A model generated the notes under the pieces. It had not been told where the DNA came from, did no database searches, and was given only the letters and a program-made list of their open reading frames with translations. DNA of 64,000 bases from positions 323,504 to 387,503 of the forward strand of contig JAQFVV010000517.1 in NCBI GenBank assembly GCA_028023455.1, given 5' to 3'. Origin of the DNA: Epiperipatus broadwayi (Eukaryota; Onychophora; Udeonychophora; Euonychophora; Peripatidae). The stretch's first letter is position 1; each line of letters begins with the position of its first letter. Positions 25,760-38,895 of the stretch are shown one piece after another. The position numbers and the translations under genes are program-made.

Positions 25760-27530
25760 AACTATTGTCAATCCACAGCAAGGAAAATGACTGTCCATGT
25801 TTAATCCAATTTTTTCAATCTAGAGCATTTCTTGTCCACATAACTCTCAACCAACATCCTTGTTTCATCCATTTATATAACATGTGGTTTCTTATTTATT
25901 CTTTTACAAGAATTCATCTATTATAAGTTTTGGAGCAATATTTCCATGTCACTTCATTTCTTAGATCTTTCAATGCTACAGTGACATCAGCTTTTTATCA
26001 CTCTATTATTATTTCAATTAGAGTCCATTTTTGGTATTTCTAACTTTCAGCATTTCACTTATTGTTGAATAATCTGAATTCTGTGTGTTTTTCTTCTGTA
26101 TAAATTTATAATTAAGAACTGCTAAGATATATCTTTTACAAGGCCTTTCTTTTTAGTAACTTAATCATATATTATATTAATATTAAGTTATTCCTTTCAA
26201 AATTAATCAATCTATGTTTAATTCTATGATTAATTATTATCCATTATGTTTTCATATGTATTAATAGTAAAACATAGATATTCATAATCTTTAACATCTT
26301 CTAATTTGTGCAACTCAAACCTTAGTTTTCTCTAATAAAATTCCCCAGATATCATTTAGCTTTTATAATGTTTATTTTAAATTCAGCTTTACTTTCATCA
26401 GATAATTCTTGCAATATTTCCTATTGAAACATCATTTGCTAAAACAACTGCATCTATTGCAAAATCTAGGTAATTTAAATAATCTAAATTTATTGTATTT
26501 TTAGCTACACATTTTAATCAGCAAATATGTGAAAAAATTTAGGAAATATGGAATTATTCTAACATACACTCTTTTAAATCTAGATTATTATTTTGGTTAG
26601 TTCAAATTAAATATCTATAGCAGTTGAGTTAAAGATTTTGTATAGAGCTAAAGCAACTTATAGATGTATAATTGTAATGTCTTTATCATCTTATGTATGT
26701 ATCAATATTATTGCTACATTTTCCAATCATCTAGTATATTTTTATCATTTAGATATTTGGTATATCATTTTTGCAACAATAATTCTATTTCATTATTAAG
26801 GTATTTTAAGATATAAATAATAAATTCATCACCTTTTGAAAGTTTTTTTTACATTATAAATTAATAGCATGTCTGATCTCTTCATTTAAATATTTCACAA
26901 CTCCTAAAATATGTGTAGGAGTGAATTTTGTTTAATTGTTCTTTATTACTATATTACTATTTATAGAAATCTTTCTCACATTTTAAGTAATTCTTCAGTA
27001 ATTGTTGTCACCTTTTTTATTACTGAAATAATTTTTCTTCCAATGCCATGATGCTGTTTTTACTTTTGACCATTTTATTTTTTTCTGTAGCTTTTATTGT
27101 TGCTCACAGTTATAACTCGTTATATGATTATTACCTTTTGTTCGTATCATTTTTTATTGCCTTCATACATTATTTTGTCCTATCTGAAAATTAAGTGATG
27201 AATTTTTGATTTTTGTGCCAAATATATTCATTCCAACTCTTAGTCAAGTATCAGTTCTTTTATTATTGATCCCAGTTTCTATCATCTTCAAAGTTTTTTA
27301 ATATTTTAAAACAATGAGAAAGTTTCAATATGTGTACTGGAATAGTTCTGAAGATTAGAAGCATCAACTCTTAAGTTGCTGTCTCTCTAGTTTTTCATTA
27401 ATAAATATCCAACATTTTTCTGATCAGTTATCTATTTCTGTATCAAATCTATTAAAAGTATTATAGTCTGAAAAAAATTCTGCTAGTCAAAATATAATCT
27501 AAATTTGGTGTATGTTCATTTGGATGTTTC
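25760..27530 (-). pseudogene. Long remnant of RTE-like LINE (endonuclease end to RT C-terminus)
   Basis: Read on the minus strand from 27,530, translated fragments follow the order of an APE-endonuclease/RT LINE. IWKHPNEHTPNLDYILTS and FNRFDTEIDN match the end of the endonuclease, where the family has an SDHR motif (here degraded). Next comes a decayed RT start (near 26,760-26,600), then LDYLNYLDFAIDAVVLAND (about 26,495-26,440), where the catalytic FADD has become FAID. KLEDVKDYEYLCFTINT and INHRIKH follow near 26,310-26,215. The C-terminus is at about 25,880-25,765 (NHMLYKWMK, RVMWTRNALD, NWIKHGQSFSLLWIDNS). Stops occur throughout. It is the longest copy of the LINE family also found at 9.5, 51.9 and 61.6 kb, and by decay the oldest. 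It borders Penelope-like copy 2A. Confidence 0.75.
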
Positions 27531-27709
27531 CATATTCATTTCTAATTAGAATTTTTTTTTAAAATTAAGAACTCATTCAATTTTCTTTTACTACATATTT
27601 CAAAAACCTGCAATTTCTTTCATTTCTTTAATCATAATTAAATTTATCCACAACATATTAATATTTCAATCATTTTCCAATTATAAATTAAAAAGGTTAT
27701 TTAGTGTTA

Positions 27710-29012
27710 TCAAAAGCATTGTTACATTTATATAAAATCATTTATAGAAATAGTTGACCCATAAATCTGACATCTATTTGATATCTCCCAGTAAGTTGAA
27801 TAATTAATGTTGCCATTTTGTCTGGTACACCTATGCAATAGCCAATAAATAAAACATGGAGAGCAAATGGTGAAGATATTGAGAATTTTAACTGCATTAA
27901 TCTGTTTATCTCTTCTAGCATTTATATGTTGATTGCTTCTGCCTAAGTATGTAGTTGGGTACATCTTACTTCATAGACTCCCTGGGCTTCTAAAGAGATT
28001 ATATCTTCAGGTTTGATGAAAATATTTTTTTGCTCAGTAGAAAATGTAATGTTGCTTTAATGTCATAGCATTATAGTGATTTCCCAATTTATCTATGGTT
28101 CCTTTTATATAAAGAATGAATATTCTCTGAAAATAATTTATTTATTTTGCCATGTTTTTGTAGAATTTTTGCTCTGCTCATTGCTTTGATTATAGTGTTG
28201 GTATAATAACCATTCATTAGTAAGACTTTACATATATGTTTGATTTCTTTTCTTAATTCAGATGTATTTGGTAATAAAAATGCTTATGTAAAAAGTGATT
28301 TAACTATGGAGAAGATTTAGGTTCGATGGTAATATAATGATGCTTTTAGATATGTATCAGTATGTGTATATTTCCTATTCATAAAGGATGATAAATCATT
28401 GTTGCTTGTTTATAAATGAAAATATAAAGAAAAGGGAAATTTCCATTTTTTTTCAATTTCCATAATGAATTTAGTTTGTTGAAGTAGATTGTGAATATGA
28501 ATAAAGAAGTCATTTAGCTTTTCTTTTCCATGTGAGCAAATACCAAATAGGTCATCAATATACTGGGATAAATAGATGGTTTGTTTAATGCTGAGTTTAA
28601 GCTTATATTTCAAATTTGTCCATGAATAAATAGGCAAAAACATTGGAGACAAGAGTTACCATTGGGTATCCAATTATTTGTTCGTAATATTGATTATTGA
28701 AAGTAAAATAAGTATTATTGAGGAAATGTTTGTCTAATGTGATATAATTTTGTAAATTACAATGGTTAAAAACTATATCCAATACTTCACTGATTGATAT
28801 TTTTGTAAATAAACAGCATCAAGGCTTACATGGATATTGTTTGATATTAATTTCAAAATATTAATAATAAATATAAAATGGCCTGTGCTTCTTATATAAT
28901 ATTTCATCAAAGGAATAATTGGTTGTATTTTATTTGCTATGTATCTTATGAAGTCTGGAGTAGGTGACCTATGGCACTGATAATTGGACAAAGTGGAATG
29001 TCTTTTTTATGT
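27710..29012 (-). mobile_element. Penelope-like retroelement, copy 2A (old, broken)
   Basis: This is a second, more decayed Penelope family. On the minus strand the 28,991-28,773 frame has RSPTPDFIRYIANKIQPI and ISNNIHVSLDAVYL, matching the RT fingers (the family has SPTxxLAKxLA and VSFDVVSLF). TYFTFNNQYYEQIIGYPM follows near 28,715-28,665. The 28,652-28,410 frame has the catalytic box YIDDLFG, then HGKEKLNDFF and QTKFIMEIEKKWKFPF. The nuclease end (27,964-27,728) keeps the SNQHINARRDKQINAV helix but has lost the clear GIY and YIG motifs. It meets copy 2B at a perfect small palindrome (ttttttatgttataacataaaaaa) at about 29,004-29,027. Confidence 0.85.
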
Positions 29013-29013
29013 T

Positions 29014-30260
29014 ATAACATAAAAAATATAATCATACCTATAGAAAAATTCTCTATATGTCTTACATTCTATGATTTTCCAAAAATATTTAAAGAGTACA
29101 ATTCACTCCATTCAATCATCAGTGTTGTAAGATCACCAACTCAATCTTTAGCAAGATATATAGCAGATCAAGCATTGTCTCAATAATACTTATTTTACAA
29201 TAATCAATTCTACAAACAAATAATTGAAGCCCCAAATGGGATCTTCTGTCTCCTATGTTTTTGCCAATTTATTCATGCATAAATTTAAAATACAAATTTT
29301 AAACTCAGAATTATACAAACAATCTATCTAGATATTATATATCGATGATACATTTGTTATTTGCTTACATGGATAATAAAAACTAAATGTATTCTTTTCT
29401 CATATTAACAATATGCATCCACAAACTAAATTTATTATGGAAATAGAAAAAGATAGAAAAATCCCTTTTCTTGAGATTCTTGTTTCGAAAACAAACATCA
29501 ATGACTCATTATTTATGTATACGAAATATACACATACTGATAGATACCTAAAAGCATCATTATATTGCCATCCTACACAAATCTTCTCCATACCTAAATC
29601 ACTTTTTACAAAAGCATTTTTACTTCCAAATACATCTGAATTAAGAAAAGAACTCAAACATATATGTAAAGTCTTACTAATAAATGGTTACAATACCACC
29701 ACTATAAACAAAGCAATGCACAAAGCAAAATCTTCACAAAAACAAATAGAAAAAAGAAATAAATAATTCTAATAAATATGCATTCCATATATAAAAGGAA
29801 CCACACATAAAATTGGGAAGATACTAAAACACTATGATATAAAAACAACATTCTCTTTTGAGCAAAAAAAATAATAATTTAACCAAACCTAAAGATATAA
29901 TCACTCTAGAAGCCCAAGGGTTCTACAAAATCCCATGTGTCCAACTACATACATAGAGAGATACAATTGACTTATAAATGCTAGAAGAGATGAGTAGATA
30001 AATGCTGTAAAAATTATCAACATCTTCGGCAATTGCTCTTCATATTTAAAATACTAGTTATTGCATAGACTTCCCAAATATAAAAATTATATCTACATTT
30101 AACAATCATAATCAAAGAATATTTAGAAAAGTTATAGAAATGTTTAAAACAAAAACTGCATTAATAAACATGTTGAAACAATAAAATTACCAACTAACTG
30201 GAAACGTTTTTTACCACATATAAATATAAAAAAATACTGCTAAATATAAATCAGATTACA
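29014..30260 (+). mobile_element. Penelope-like retroelement, copy 2B (old, broken)
   Basis: This copy is head to head with 2A. It begins with LHSIISVVRSPTQSLARYIAD (about 29,100-29,165), then a deletion removes the RT palm start. YFYNNQFYKQIIEAPNG-like sequence, frame-shifted, leads to YIDDTFVICLHG near 29,345-29,380. The 29,413-29,766 frame has HPQTKFIMEIEKDRKIPFLEIL, TDRYLKASLYCHPTQIFSIPKSL and a basic tail. A degraded nuclease follows (RPKDIITLEAQGFYKI-like, then NARRDE-like sequence near 29,970). The reading frame crosses the point where the first Penelope pair carries its frameshift without a shift here. The 3' boundary near 30,260 is approximate. Confidence 0.8.
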
Positions 30261-30511
30261 CCCTATCCACTGATATAACAACTTTGGAAAAAAGATTCCA
30301 TATATTATATCCATATAATGATTACTTTACATATTTTTTCACTCAGTTAAAGATAAGTATTATCTTATTAAAACATTGATAAAAAATTATTTTATTCTAA
30401 TAAACATGGATAATCCTGAAAAGATGCTTCATAATATATGTATAAAAATAATTGTAAAGTGCAATATGAAGATTTTTATGTTGATTAAAGTATTTTTATA
30501 AGTTATTTTAA

Positions 30512-30848
30512 CTTAAACCACTAAACATCACATGATCACCATCTCTTATACTAGCACATAATTGTTGTAAACAAAGGCAAAACTCTCCATACAGTAGTGC
30601 CACCCTGTGCCAACCAGAATAATCAATGGATGCCAGAAGGCATGTGCATAAAATCCTTATCTAGTGCCTACTCATCCAATATCCCCAGGACTAGCTAGGT
30701 GCAGTGCTCTCAGCCAGAAACTAGTCTGGGGATATTGGATGAGTAGGCACTAGATAGGGATTTTATGCACAAACCTTCTGGAATCCATTGATTACTCTGG
30801 TTGGCACTAGGTTGGCACTACTGTGTAGAGAGTTTTGCCTTTATTTTA
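30512..30848. mobile_element. Foldback family F, copy at 30.5 kb
   Basis: The left arm starts ccactaaacatcacatgatc and contains ctctccatacagtagtgcca, ccagaataatcaatggatgc and tgcctactcatccaatatcc. The right arm mirrors it (gatattggatgagtaggcac, tccattgattactctgg, gtagagagttttgcc). Arms are about 120-130 bp and highly similar; the centre is a short ctaggtgcagtgctctcag. The outermost right end, seen in other copies as gatcatgtgatgcttaatg, is missing. Confidence 0.85.
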
Positions 30849-31270
30849 ACTTCTAATAGTCAGTTAGGTTGCAGAACTTTAATGAATCAAATAAAGGAGT
30901 CATAAAAATGTTGAAAAAGTAAACTAGTATGGAATATATTTAATGACAATCTTCCTTTGCTAATTGTGTTAGGAAGTTGCATTTTTAGTTGAAATTGGGT
31001 TTTATAATTAAACGTAAAAACTAGCCATGAGAAATATATAGTTGTTGAAATCGGGAAAATATTTGAGAGAGGTTACTTGATCTATAAAATATTAACAGAG
31101 TTCCTCTGCATCACACATAATATATAACAAAACACAGTCACTGTGCCTATAGTGTTAGAAAAAAATGGTCAAGAATTTTTAATATTTTTAACAGATAAAT
31201 TGTTATTTTTGAAATATTATCAAAATATACAGGTGATTTTTATTTTAGCTTAATAGTATTAAGACTAGGT

Positions 31271-31368
31271 TACAACTGATATATATATGATTGATGGTTG
31301 TAGTAGGATTGAACTAAGTTACAACTGATATATATATGATTGATGGTTGTAGTAGGATTGAACTAAGA
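31271..31368. repeat. Perfect 49-bp tandem duplication
   Basis: The 49-bp unit starting tacaactgatatatatatga and ending gattgaactaagt occurs twice in direct succession with no visible difference. The identity suggests a recent slippage or unequal-exchange event. Confidence 0.9.
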
Positions 31369-31889
31369 TGAATTATGCATTGATAAAAAACTAGCAAATA
31401 TGTATTTAATATGAGAAAAAGATAATATATAACAAACAAAATATGGAAATTAATTTGATAACTTTCAATAATATAATGTAATAGTAAATGAATAATGGCT
31501 ACTGTTAAATTTATGGCATGAGAAACATTTCCAGTAGTGTTTGCAAATAAAATTTAAAAATCAAAATATCACTAATGTCACACAACTTTAATATTTTATT
31601 GTGAATGACCAATCTTCTATTATTTATCTGTATTTACAAAATTATAATAATTGTTTAATAAATTATACATCACATTTAAAAACTATACTCTTTAATTTAT
31701 TTTCCTCTAAACAAAAGTGTATATTACAAATTATAAATCATTTGCAAGCATTGATTTAAATACACCTTTAGAGTACTTTTTTACAATAGTTTTTGCTCAT
31801 AAATTTTACCTATAAATACTACCCAGGTTGAAAATCTTGCCACAAGTAAATGAAACAATTGTTTATATATGTGTGTTTTAATATATTGA

Positions 31890-32315
31890 AAATTACACAG
31901 AAGCAAAACTTTTCATACAGTAGTGCCACTCAGAGCAAGCCAGAGTAATCAATAGATGCAGGAAATTTCAAGCATAAATACCTATATAGTGCCTACGTAC
32001 CAAATATATTCCAGACTAGTTTCTATCTTATGCCTTTTATCAGTGAGGAGCATATATTTGAGAACACTGCCCCTAGATGTCCTAAAATCTAGTTACAGTG
32101 CTCTCAGATCCAAAGCTGCTCACTGATAAAAGCCGTGAGATAGAAACTACTCTAAGGATATTGGATGAGTAGGCATTAGATAGTGATTTTATGCACAGAC
32201 TTTCCTGCATTTATTGATTACTTTTGCCTGCACTGAATGACACCACTGTATGGAGAGTTTTGTCTCTGTGTAAATAGCTTGCATAAGCATAAAGAATGGT
32301 GATCATGTGATATAT
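31890..32315. mobile_element. Foldback family F, longer copy at 31.9 kb
   Basis: This copy retains the inner part missing at 30.5 kb. Left arm: cttttcatacagtagtgcca ... agtgcctac ... ccagactagtttctatctta ... cagtgaggagc. Right arm: cagtgctctcagatccaaag ... agatagaaactactctaagg ... attggatgagtaggcat ... tatggagagttttg, ending gatcatgtgat. Arms are about 190 bp, with mismatches that show independent decay. No coding capacity. Confidence 0.8.
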
Positions 32316-32703
32316 TAAAAATTGTAGAATTATGCCCAGTTTTTGTTTGTATAAAAAGTTTTCACAGTTAAAACTTAAAATTGAAAAAGACTATAGGAAA
32401 ATTATGTAGACATTTCTAACAAAGGGAAAATCTCTTATATTGAAAACTGAATGAATCATATTACTACATCTTTAAAACAACTCTTTAATCCATAAATAAA
32501 TATATTTTTAAAGATGAGCAATAAATATGTTTGAGTCATATAATCCCCATAAAAACAATTTATTAAACATAAATATATCTGCATGGAATTCATGTAGCAT
32601 CTTTAGACTATTATCTTGGAATGCTTTATTTTGTCATCTAAAACAAATCTACATACATACATATCAATCCATCTATCTGTATATCCATTCATCTATCTAA
32701 CTA

Positions 32704-32738
<35 letters not shown>
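32316..32738. repeat. A+T-rich stretch ending in (AT)n
   Basis: No gene recognised. Short tetranucleotide-like texture (atctatctgtatatccattc) near 32,670-32,700 leads into (AT)n at about 32,707-32,739. Confidence 0.6.
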
Positions 32739-32744
<6 letters not shown>

Positions 32745-33265
32745 CTTCCAACCAGTAACCACCTAAACATTCACAGAAAAATATAGTAATCAATATTTCT
32801 CATTGCTGTCAAGGCAACCTTCACACATTTTAATAGAAAGAATGGAAATCATTCTTACTAATGGTCCATTGAATATATATATGGACACTTAAAGCTTGCA
32901 ACTTGACTACAGCGTATGAAATATTGTTACAATGAAGTTTAAACCTCTTTAAACATGAAATAAACATGTCACTGTAATGCAGACTAATAAATAGTCAATT
33001 AACATTACAAACTGCAATACTTTTAAATTGCCCATGTATTATTTAGAAATAATAAGAAAAATAGTGCCTAAAGCTAATCTATGATAATGATAAAATTAAC
33101 TTCCAACCAGTAACCACCTAAACATTCACAGTAAAATATAGTGATCAATATTTCTCACTGCTGTCAAGGCAACCTTCACACCTTTTAATAGCAAGAATGG
33201 AAATCATTCTTACTAATGGTCCATTGAATATTTATACACACTTAAAGCTTGCAACTTGACTACAT
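32739..33265. repeat. Direct duplication of a ~172-bp segment (offset ~355 bp)
   Basis: Segments 32,739-32,912 and 33,094-33,265 are direct repeats with roughly 95% identity by eye, sharing aacttccaaccagtaaccac, tgctgtcaaggcaaccttca and agcttgcaacttgactaca. They flank about 180 bp of unrelated sequence. No open frame of note. Either a mobile element inserted twice or a tandem duplication of a 355-bp unit whose second half was lost. Confidence 0.85.
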
Positions 33266-33479
33266 ATAATTTTTACAATTATATGATGTAAATACAATTT
33301 TTTTTTGTGTTAAATGGTATGTTAGTTTCGATGAAATAGCAGCCGCTATTGTCAAGGTTAACTTTTCAAAACAAAAACCTGTTAGGTCTCACTCAAATAG
33401 TAGTGAGATTGAGTGAGATCTAAAACATGAGATTGAGCATGAAGTAATTGACCATTTAGAATATGTGATTTAACAAAAT

Positions 33480-33513
<34 letters not shown>

Positions 33514-35140
33514 AACAAACTCACAATGCATAAACGAGGAAGTCTTATTACAAATAAAACTACAGCTAACTTTAACCGTACCTGTTATGGTTGCCACCAC
33601 CACAAATAATAACAAATATATAAAAAATACATGTCTTTCCATTTAGGATCTAAGTTATTATATATAGATTGTAATTATTAGATTGCAACAATAAGAATAA
33701 AGGTTAAATCAGCTTAAAATTTTTTAATGGTAAAATTTAAAATTTTTCAATTTAAATTGATAAAATGAATTAATAATAATTTTAATAATCATATAAATAC
33801 TTCCAACTATAAAAAAAAAAAATTAAGTTACAATGCTTAATCCTGGACAGCCTATTACAAATACAACCATGTCTAATTTGTAACTAATATTGCTATGTTA
33901 CCAGAACGATCAAGAATAATTTCAAATAAATACAAAAATATATTTTTTTACCATGTAACTGCAGTTATTGCATTGTAATAATACAAATGAATATTTAAAC
34001 TAATAAAGAATATTGTCTTTGTAAATTTCTTGATTGAGTTTAAATAATTGCTCATACTATTACAATGTATTTATCATGTTTTAGCCTATAAGTGAAATGT
34101 GATATCTTTTGCTGTTTCTTGGTACTTATTATTTGTGGTGTTGGAAAATGTGATCAAGTACAATTTAAAGTTATCTTTTATGTATTCGTATAACAGGAAA
34201 ATTGGAAATTATAAGATTAATTACTATATTTTGCTATAAACATATATTATTGTAAAACAATATATTTTGCTGTACATTGTTATATATACGTGGGATTCTA
34301 GGAAAGTATATATTATAGTCGATAAGAAATCGCTAGACAAATTTTATACATTTAAATCTTGGGAAACACTCTAAGTGAAAATAAAATGAGAAAGTAAAAA
34401 AAGAGAATTTGAAAGAAATTGCATTAACACTTTCTTTTATTAAAAAGAAAACATCTATTTTGCTTTTAATAACAGTGTAATTTAGAAAGTTTTTTTTTTT
34501 TTTTGTTTTTATGTTGATCTTTATTTTATATGCATAACAAATAGAATATAAACATGTATACGTAAGTATAACTATTTGTACTACTTAACATTATTGCATA
34601 TATTAATTTTAAAATTTTCTGTTGATATTGAAGTATTATTACTTGATCAAAGTGTTGTCTCCACATCATATATTTTCTTAGGAAACAAGCTTATCAAGGT
34701 CAAAACAATATCACTGGTTATAGATATATCATACTTCCCTTATTAACATTAACCATTCAATTAACATACAATTACAAATGAAATACTAAACCAATTTCTT
34801 AAACTTTAAAACTGGATATATAAAATTGTAATCTTTATTAAATCAAATCTACACTTATGACAGAAAGTTATGCTGTTAAAGCATATTATATATAAGAAGC
34901 TGTCTCCTACTGATATCCAAAGAACAACCTTGAATAATAAAAAAAATATTTATCAGTTTAGGTCAGATTATGAGCCTTGTTAAAAATTATTTTAATTTTA
35001 TTTTACCTTTCTAATAAAAAGAAATATGTACTTATTATCCAACTAATTTTAAAAGACAATCTGGTTTGATTATAAATTGACAATTTTTTAGAAAAAGTTT
35101 GATTTGAATCAGAAAAAATGTCAAACGTTATTTATTCTAA
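33266..35140. other. A+T-rich stretch with one (AT)n tract
   Basis: (AT)n at about 33,482-33,511 and a T run near 34,491-34,504. Nothing else recognised on either strand. Confidence 0.5.
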
Positions 35141-35300
35141 AATGAATAATATTACAGTAGTGTAATTTTTATGACACCACTCTCATGCAAGATATATAAT
35201 GTTTTTATCCACTTTTGAAACCAAAGTGAAGAGAAAACATCCCCAACCTTGCGTCAGAATGGTGTCATGAAAATTATACAGTACAGAAATATTATTCATT
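35141..35300. mobile_element. Short TIR element, family G copy 1
   Basis: Ends aatgaataatattacagta and tacagaaatattattcatt are inverted, and the inner parts pair as well (gtaatttttatgacaccac against gtgtcatgaaaattatac). It is about 160 bp long with almost no loop. The left arm resembles that of the element at 39.64 kb (tagtgtaatt... catgca... tttttatccactttt), so the two are likely one MITE family at different stages of decay. Confidence 0.7.
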
Positions 35301-38300
35301 ATTTAATAATCTGTAGTCTGTAATGAGTGACTAATCAAAATTATTAATTTATCGATTCTAGTTGCACCTTTATATCATAATTATAGGAATGGAAAATAGT
35401 TTTGATAATCACTACATCTGTAAGATTTTTTATTATGTATAAGTATATATTATTATAAGCCGATTAAATCTATTTTTTATTTTTTGCTTGATGGATGTTT
35501 TTTTTAATTAGATAGCTTAACTATTAATAGAATGTCATAAAGAAACTTAAAAAAGATTCACATAAGGCGATAACTTAATTATGTTATTCATTTCTTACAT
35601 TACTATATATATATATATATGGTTGACCGTAATTAATTATATAGTTCATAGTCTGTGTTTATCTACATTTACATAGATCAATAATTTTTAAATTCCATTT
35701 ATGAGAAGATGAGCACAATGATCATGGATTATCCAATATTATTACTATATCTGGAAGAAAAAAATGTTTGGAACATCACAGGAAATCATTTTTATCGCCA
35801 TAATTCAACGTTTCTCGATTCTTAGTTAATTGTCCAGAAAGGAAATCTTTATAATATAAAAAAGAATAGGTTTTTTGAGGAATACCTTGAATACCTTTAT
35901 TAATATTCATCGTTAATTTTATAAGACGTGAACATTTAGGGTATATTTTATATTTATATACTTCCTGGAAATTTGTAAAATATGTACATTATGAAAGCTG
36001 ATTAATTTATGATTTAAATATATATATATATACAAGCATGATTAAAATTTTAATTTTTCATCACTCTTTTTTTAACTCCTCCCTCTATTATGGTAAAAGT
36101 GAACTATAACACATTTTTCAATCTAAACTCTTTCAGTTCTGCGTTAGGAATAATAAATTTGCTCTATCAAATTAAATTCTCATTTTTAAAAAGAAAGAAG
36201 AAGAAAGGAAGAAAATTGATTTTAAAATGGTCATTTATCTTTTGACTTATCTTAACTTGCGGGTGGTCATTAATATTCTTCATGAATAACACTGACCACT
36301 TCTTAAAATGTGATTTATTAAAGCTAAATTATGCATAATTTTTCTTCTTTCAATTGAAAATAAAAATCCTATTTATCATATCCTTTGATTGTTTTTTAAA
36401 TAAAATTTAGCTTAATTTGTAAAAAGCTTGGCATACATAATTTATTTCACTAACTATTTATAACTGTATGTACGAAGATGGAAGAATCGATTACTAATTA
36501 ATATTTGATTAATATACTTAATAAATATTCCTATTTTTTATCAACTTTCATCATTATATATAGACTTATCATTTTTTACACAATCTAATTATCTCCCTAT
36601 TGTTATTATCAAAATGTTAAAAATTATTTAATATATTCTTGAGCTATATCATTGCTGGGTAATGTCCTTTCAGCAATAACTTGTAGAGAATGAAACGTTA
36701 AAACATTAAAACCAGACTTTTTAAATTATTACTTAGTGAATGTTTGTGCATTCTCCATTATTGTTTATTTTTTAACTAAGACTAAACAAATAGTGATGCA
36801 ACTCAGTGTTGGACGATAAACAAATATTCCCCATGGACTCGCAATCTTAGAAAAAAAAAAAACCGAAACCAGTTCAAACTGGAAAAAAAAAAAACACGTT
36901 TTGTATTTTTCTTTAGGATATAAACGAAAACAAATATTAAAACTGGGTGCAGAATGGTAGTTACAAATCCACAAGATATTCTGTGTTTATTTCATATACG
37001 TAATTAGTACTTAAGCCTTTTATTCAAATACTTATCATTTACTTAATTTTATATATAACTTTCCAAATATTGCACTTTTGTAAGAACACATCTGCTTAAT
37101 ATTTTTTTGTCATTACAAGTATTAATTTGTTTGTTTTTTACATATTCATTTATAAATAAAGATAAACAAAAATAAAAAGATATCAGAATATGTTTAAATC
37201 TGCATCAAAATGCAGTTATGTTTTTTCTTTTACAAACAAACAATTTGGATCTCTCCAAGTAAAATGAAATATAACCACATTAAATGATTAATAAAGGATA
37301 TATATTTAAATATATAAATTCAACATTCCCTTTTCTTTTTAAAACTTAAAAAGAAAAAGAAGTGAAAAGATGTGTATATAATTATAGGATATATATTCTA
37401 AGCTGTTTTGAAAACCAGTTTAGTGAAAAGTCTGATTGATACTCTAGTGCCAATATCTGCACTAAATAATGTAATTTTAATACTTATTTCTTTGCAAATG
37501 AAATTGTATAATAATTTATTAATACTTCTTAAAAATCCACCAATGTATTGTTATTTATTCGTCACTAAATTCTATGTGCAGATTTATGTGTCAATGAAAA
37601 TCATGCTAATATAAAACAAAACATAACTATATGTTTGCTTTGCATTACACTGCTTTAACCTTTATTGTAGCTGGACCAATTTTTCTTATCAAATAACAAC
37701 ATTTTATTATATTTCTTATGTTTTCTTTATAATTTTTAATTTGGATTACTAATTTATTTTTACTTTAGAATATGTACTTTATCTACCTATTAAAATGAGC
37801 TTCTTCATTTTAATATCTATTTATGCATAGTGGATCACATCTATGTATTGAGAGAATCTATAAAAAAATAATCAATATGATTTGCCATTATGCTATACAT
37901 TTATTGTTTATAAAAAGGAATTTAATTCTATGTCTTTTATATAGTAATTAAAGCATTGACAAATCAAAATCTAGACCAAGGATTTTGTTATATTCTGAAG
38001 AGTATTTATCAAAATGCAACATCAAATATTAGATAACATGGTGATAAGAAAAAATATTATCATTCAGAAGGTATAAGTCAGGATCATTTGTAGTTTCAAA
38101 ACATTTTACAATAGTTTTGCTAAAAAAAATTGTGGATAAGAGTAAGAGTGTTGAAATTTTTTATTAATATATTCCTTCCAAACAATAGCTCAGCTATGAG
38201 AATGAATAATTATATAATAATCTATAATCATGCTTGATAGATAGGTTCAATTACTATCCCATCTCAATAATGTTATTATTAATAAAAATATTTATAAAAT

Positions 38301-38435
38301 GTATAATTGCATGTTCAATCTCAAATACTACTCTGGAATTATTACAAGTTTTAAATCATTAAACAAATATTTCTACAATTTTGCATATCTAAATTAATGT
38401 AATTAAATAATGTAGCAATGTAAATAATTGTAATT
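35301..38435. other. A+T-rich stretch, nothing recognised
   Basis: Short (AT)n runs near 35,604 and 36,020. The open frames at 36,765-36,974 and 37,408-37,614 show no motif or start context. No repeat shared with the rest of the window was noticed. Confidence 0.5.
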
Positions 38436-38895
38436 TTGTGGAAAGGAATTAATCTTCACATATGTGCTAATAGATTAAATTTATGTGCATCCACCTATTA
38501 ATAAGTTGTTAAAGGCATAAATATAACATTTATACTTAGAGCTTATTTTTATATAAATTAATACCTACGACCATCACTATATATATATTGTAATCTTACT
38601 GACTGGGCTTAAATCAAAACTTGAAGTTATTATGAGCCTTATATTTCATTTAATACACACAGGTTCTCTTCTCTGTAATATAGAAACTAAATTTATACAA
38701 ATGATTTGTTAATTGAAATAAATGGTTTATAATGACTTCAAATCCAGATTTAAGTATGGTCAGTAAGTGTTGACTTATATAAAAATAAGCTCTAATCATA
38801 AGTGTTACACATGTTTTTAGAATACTTATTGACAGGTGAGTGCATATAAATTTAATCTACTTGCACATGTATGGAGATTAATTCCATTTCACAAG
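38436..38895. mobile_element. Large foldback element, ~200-bp diverged arms
   Basis: The left end ttgtggaaaggaattaatct pairs with the right end agattaattccatttcacaa. Further pairs inward include agattaaatttatgtgcatc with its partner near 38,838-38,860, gagcttatttttatataa (38,538) with ttatataaaaataagctc (about 38,776-38,793), and ttactgactgggcttaaatc with gatttaagtatggtcagtaa. Mismatches in every block show an old element. No coding capacity. Confidence 0.75.

Noticed and set aside
31271-33265. CRISPR-like repeats
   Set aside because: Repeats here are two-copy duplications in animal-type DNA with no regular spacers.
34479-34504. Poly-T run as a reversed LINE/SINE tail
   Set aside because: No element sequence adjoins it; plain homopolymer.
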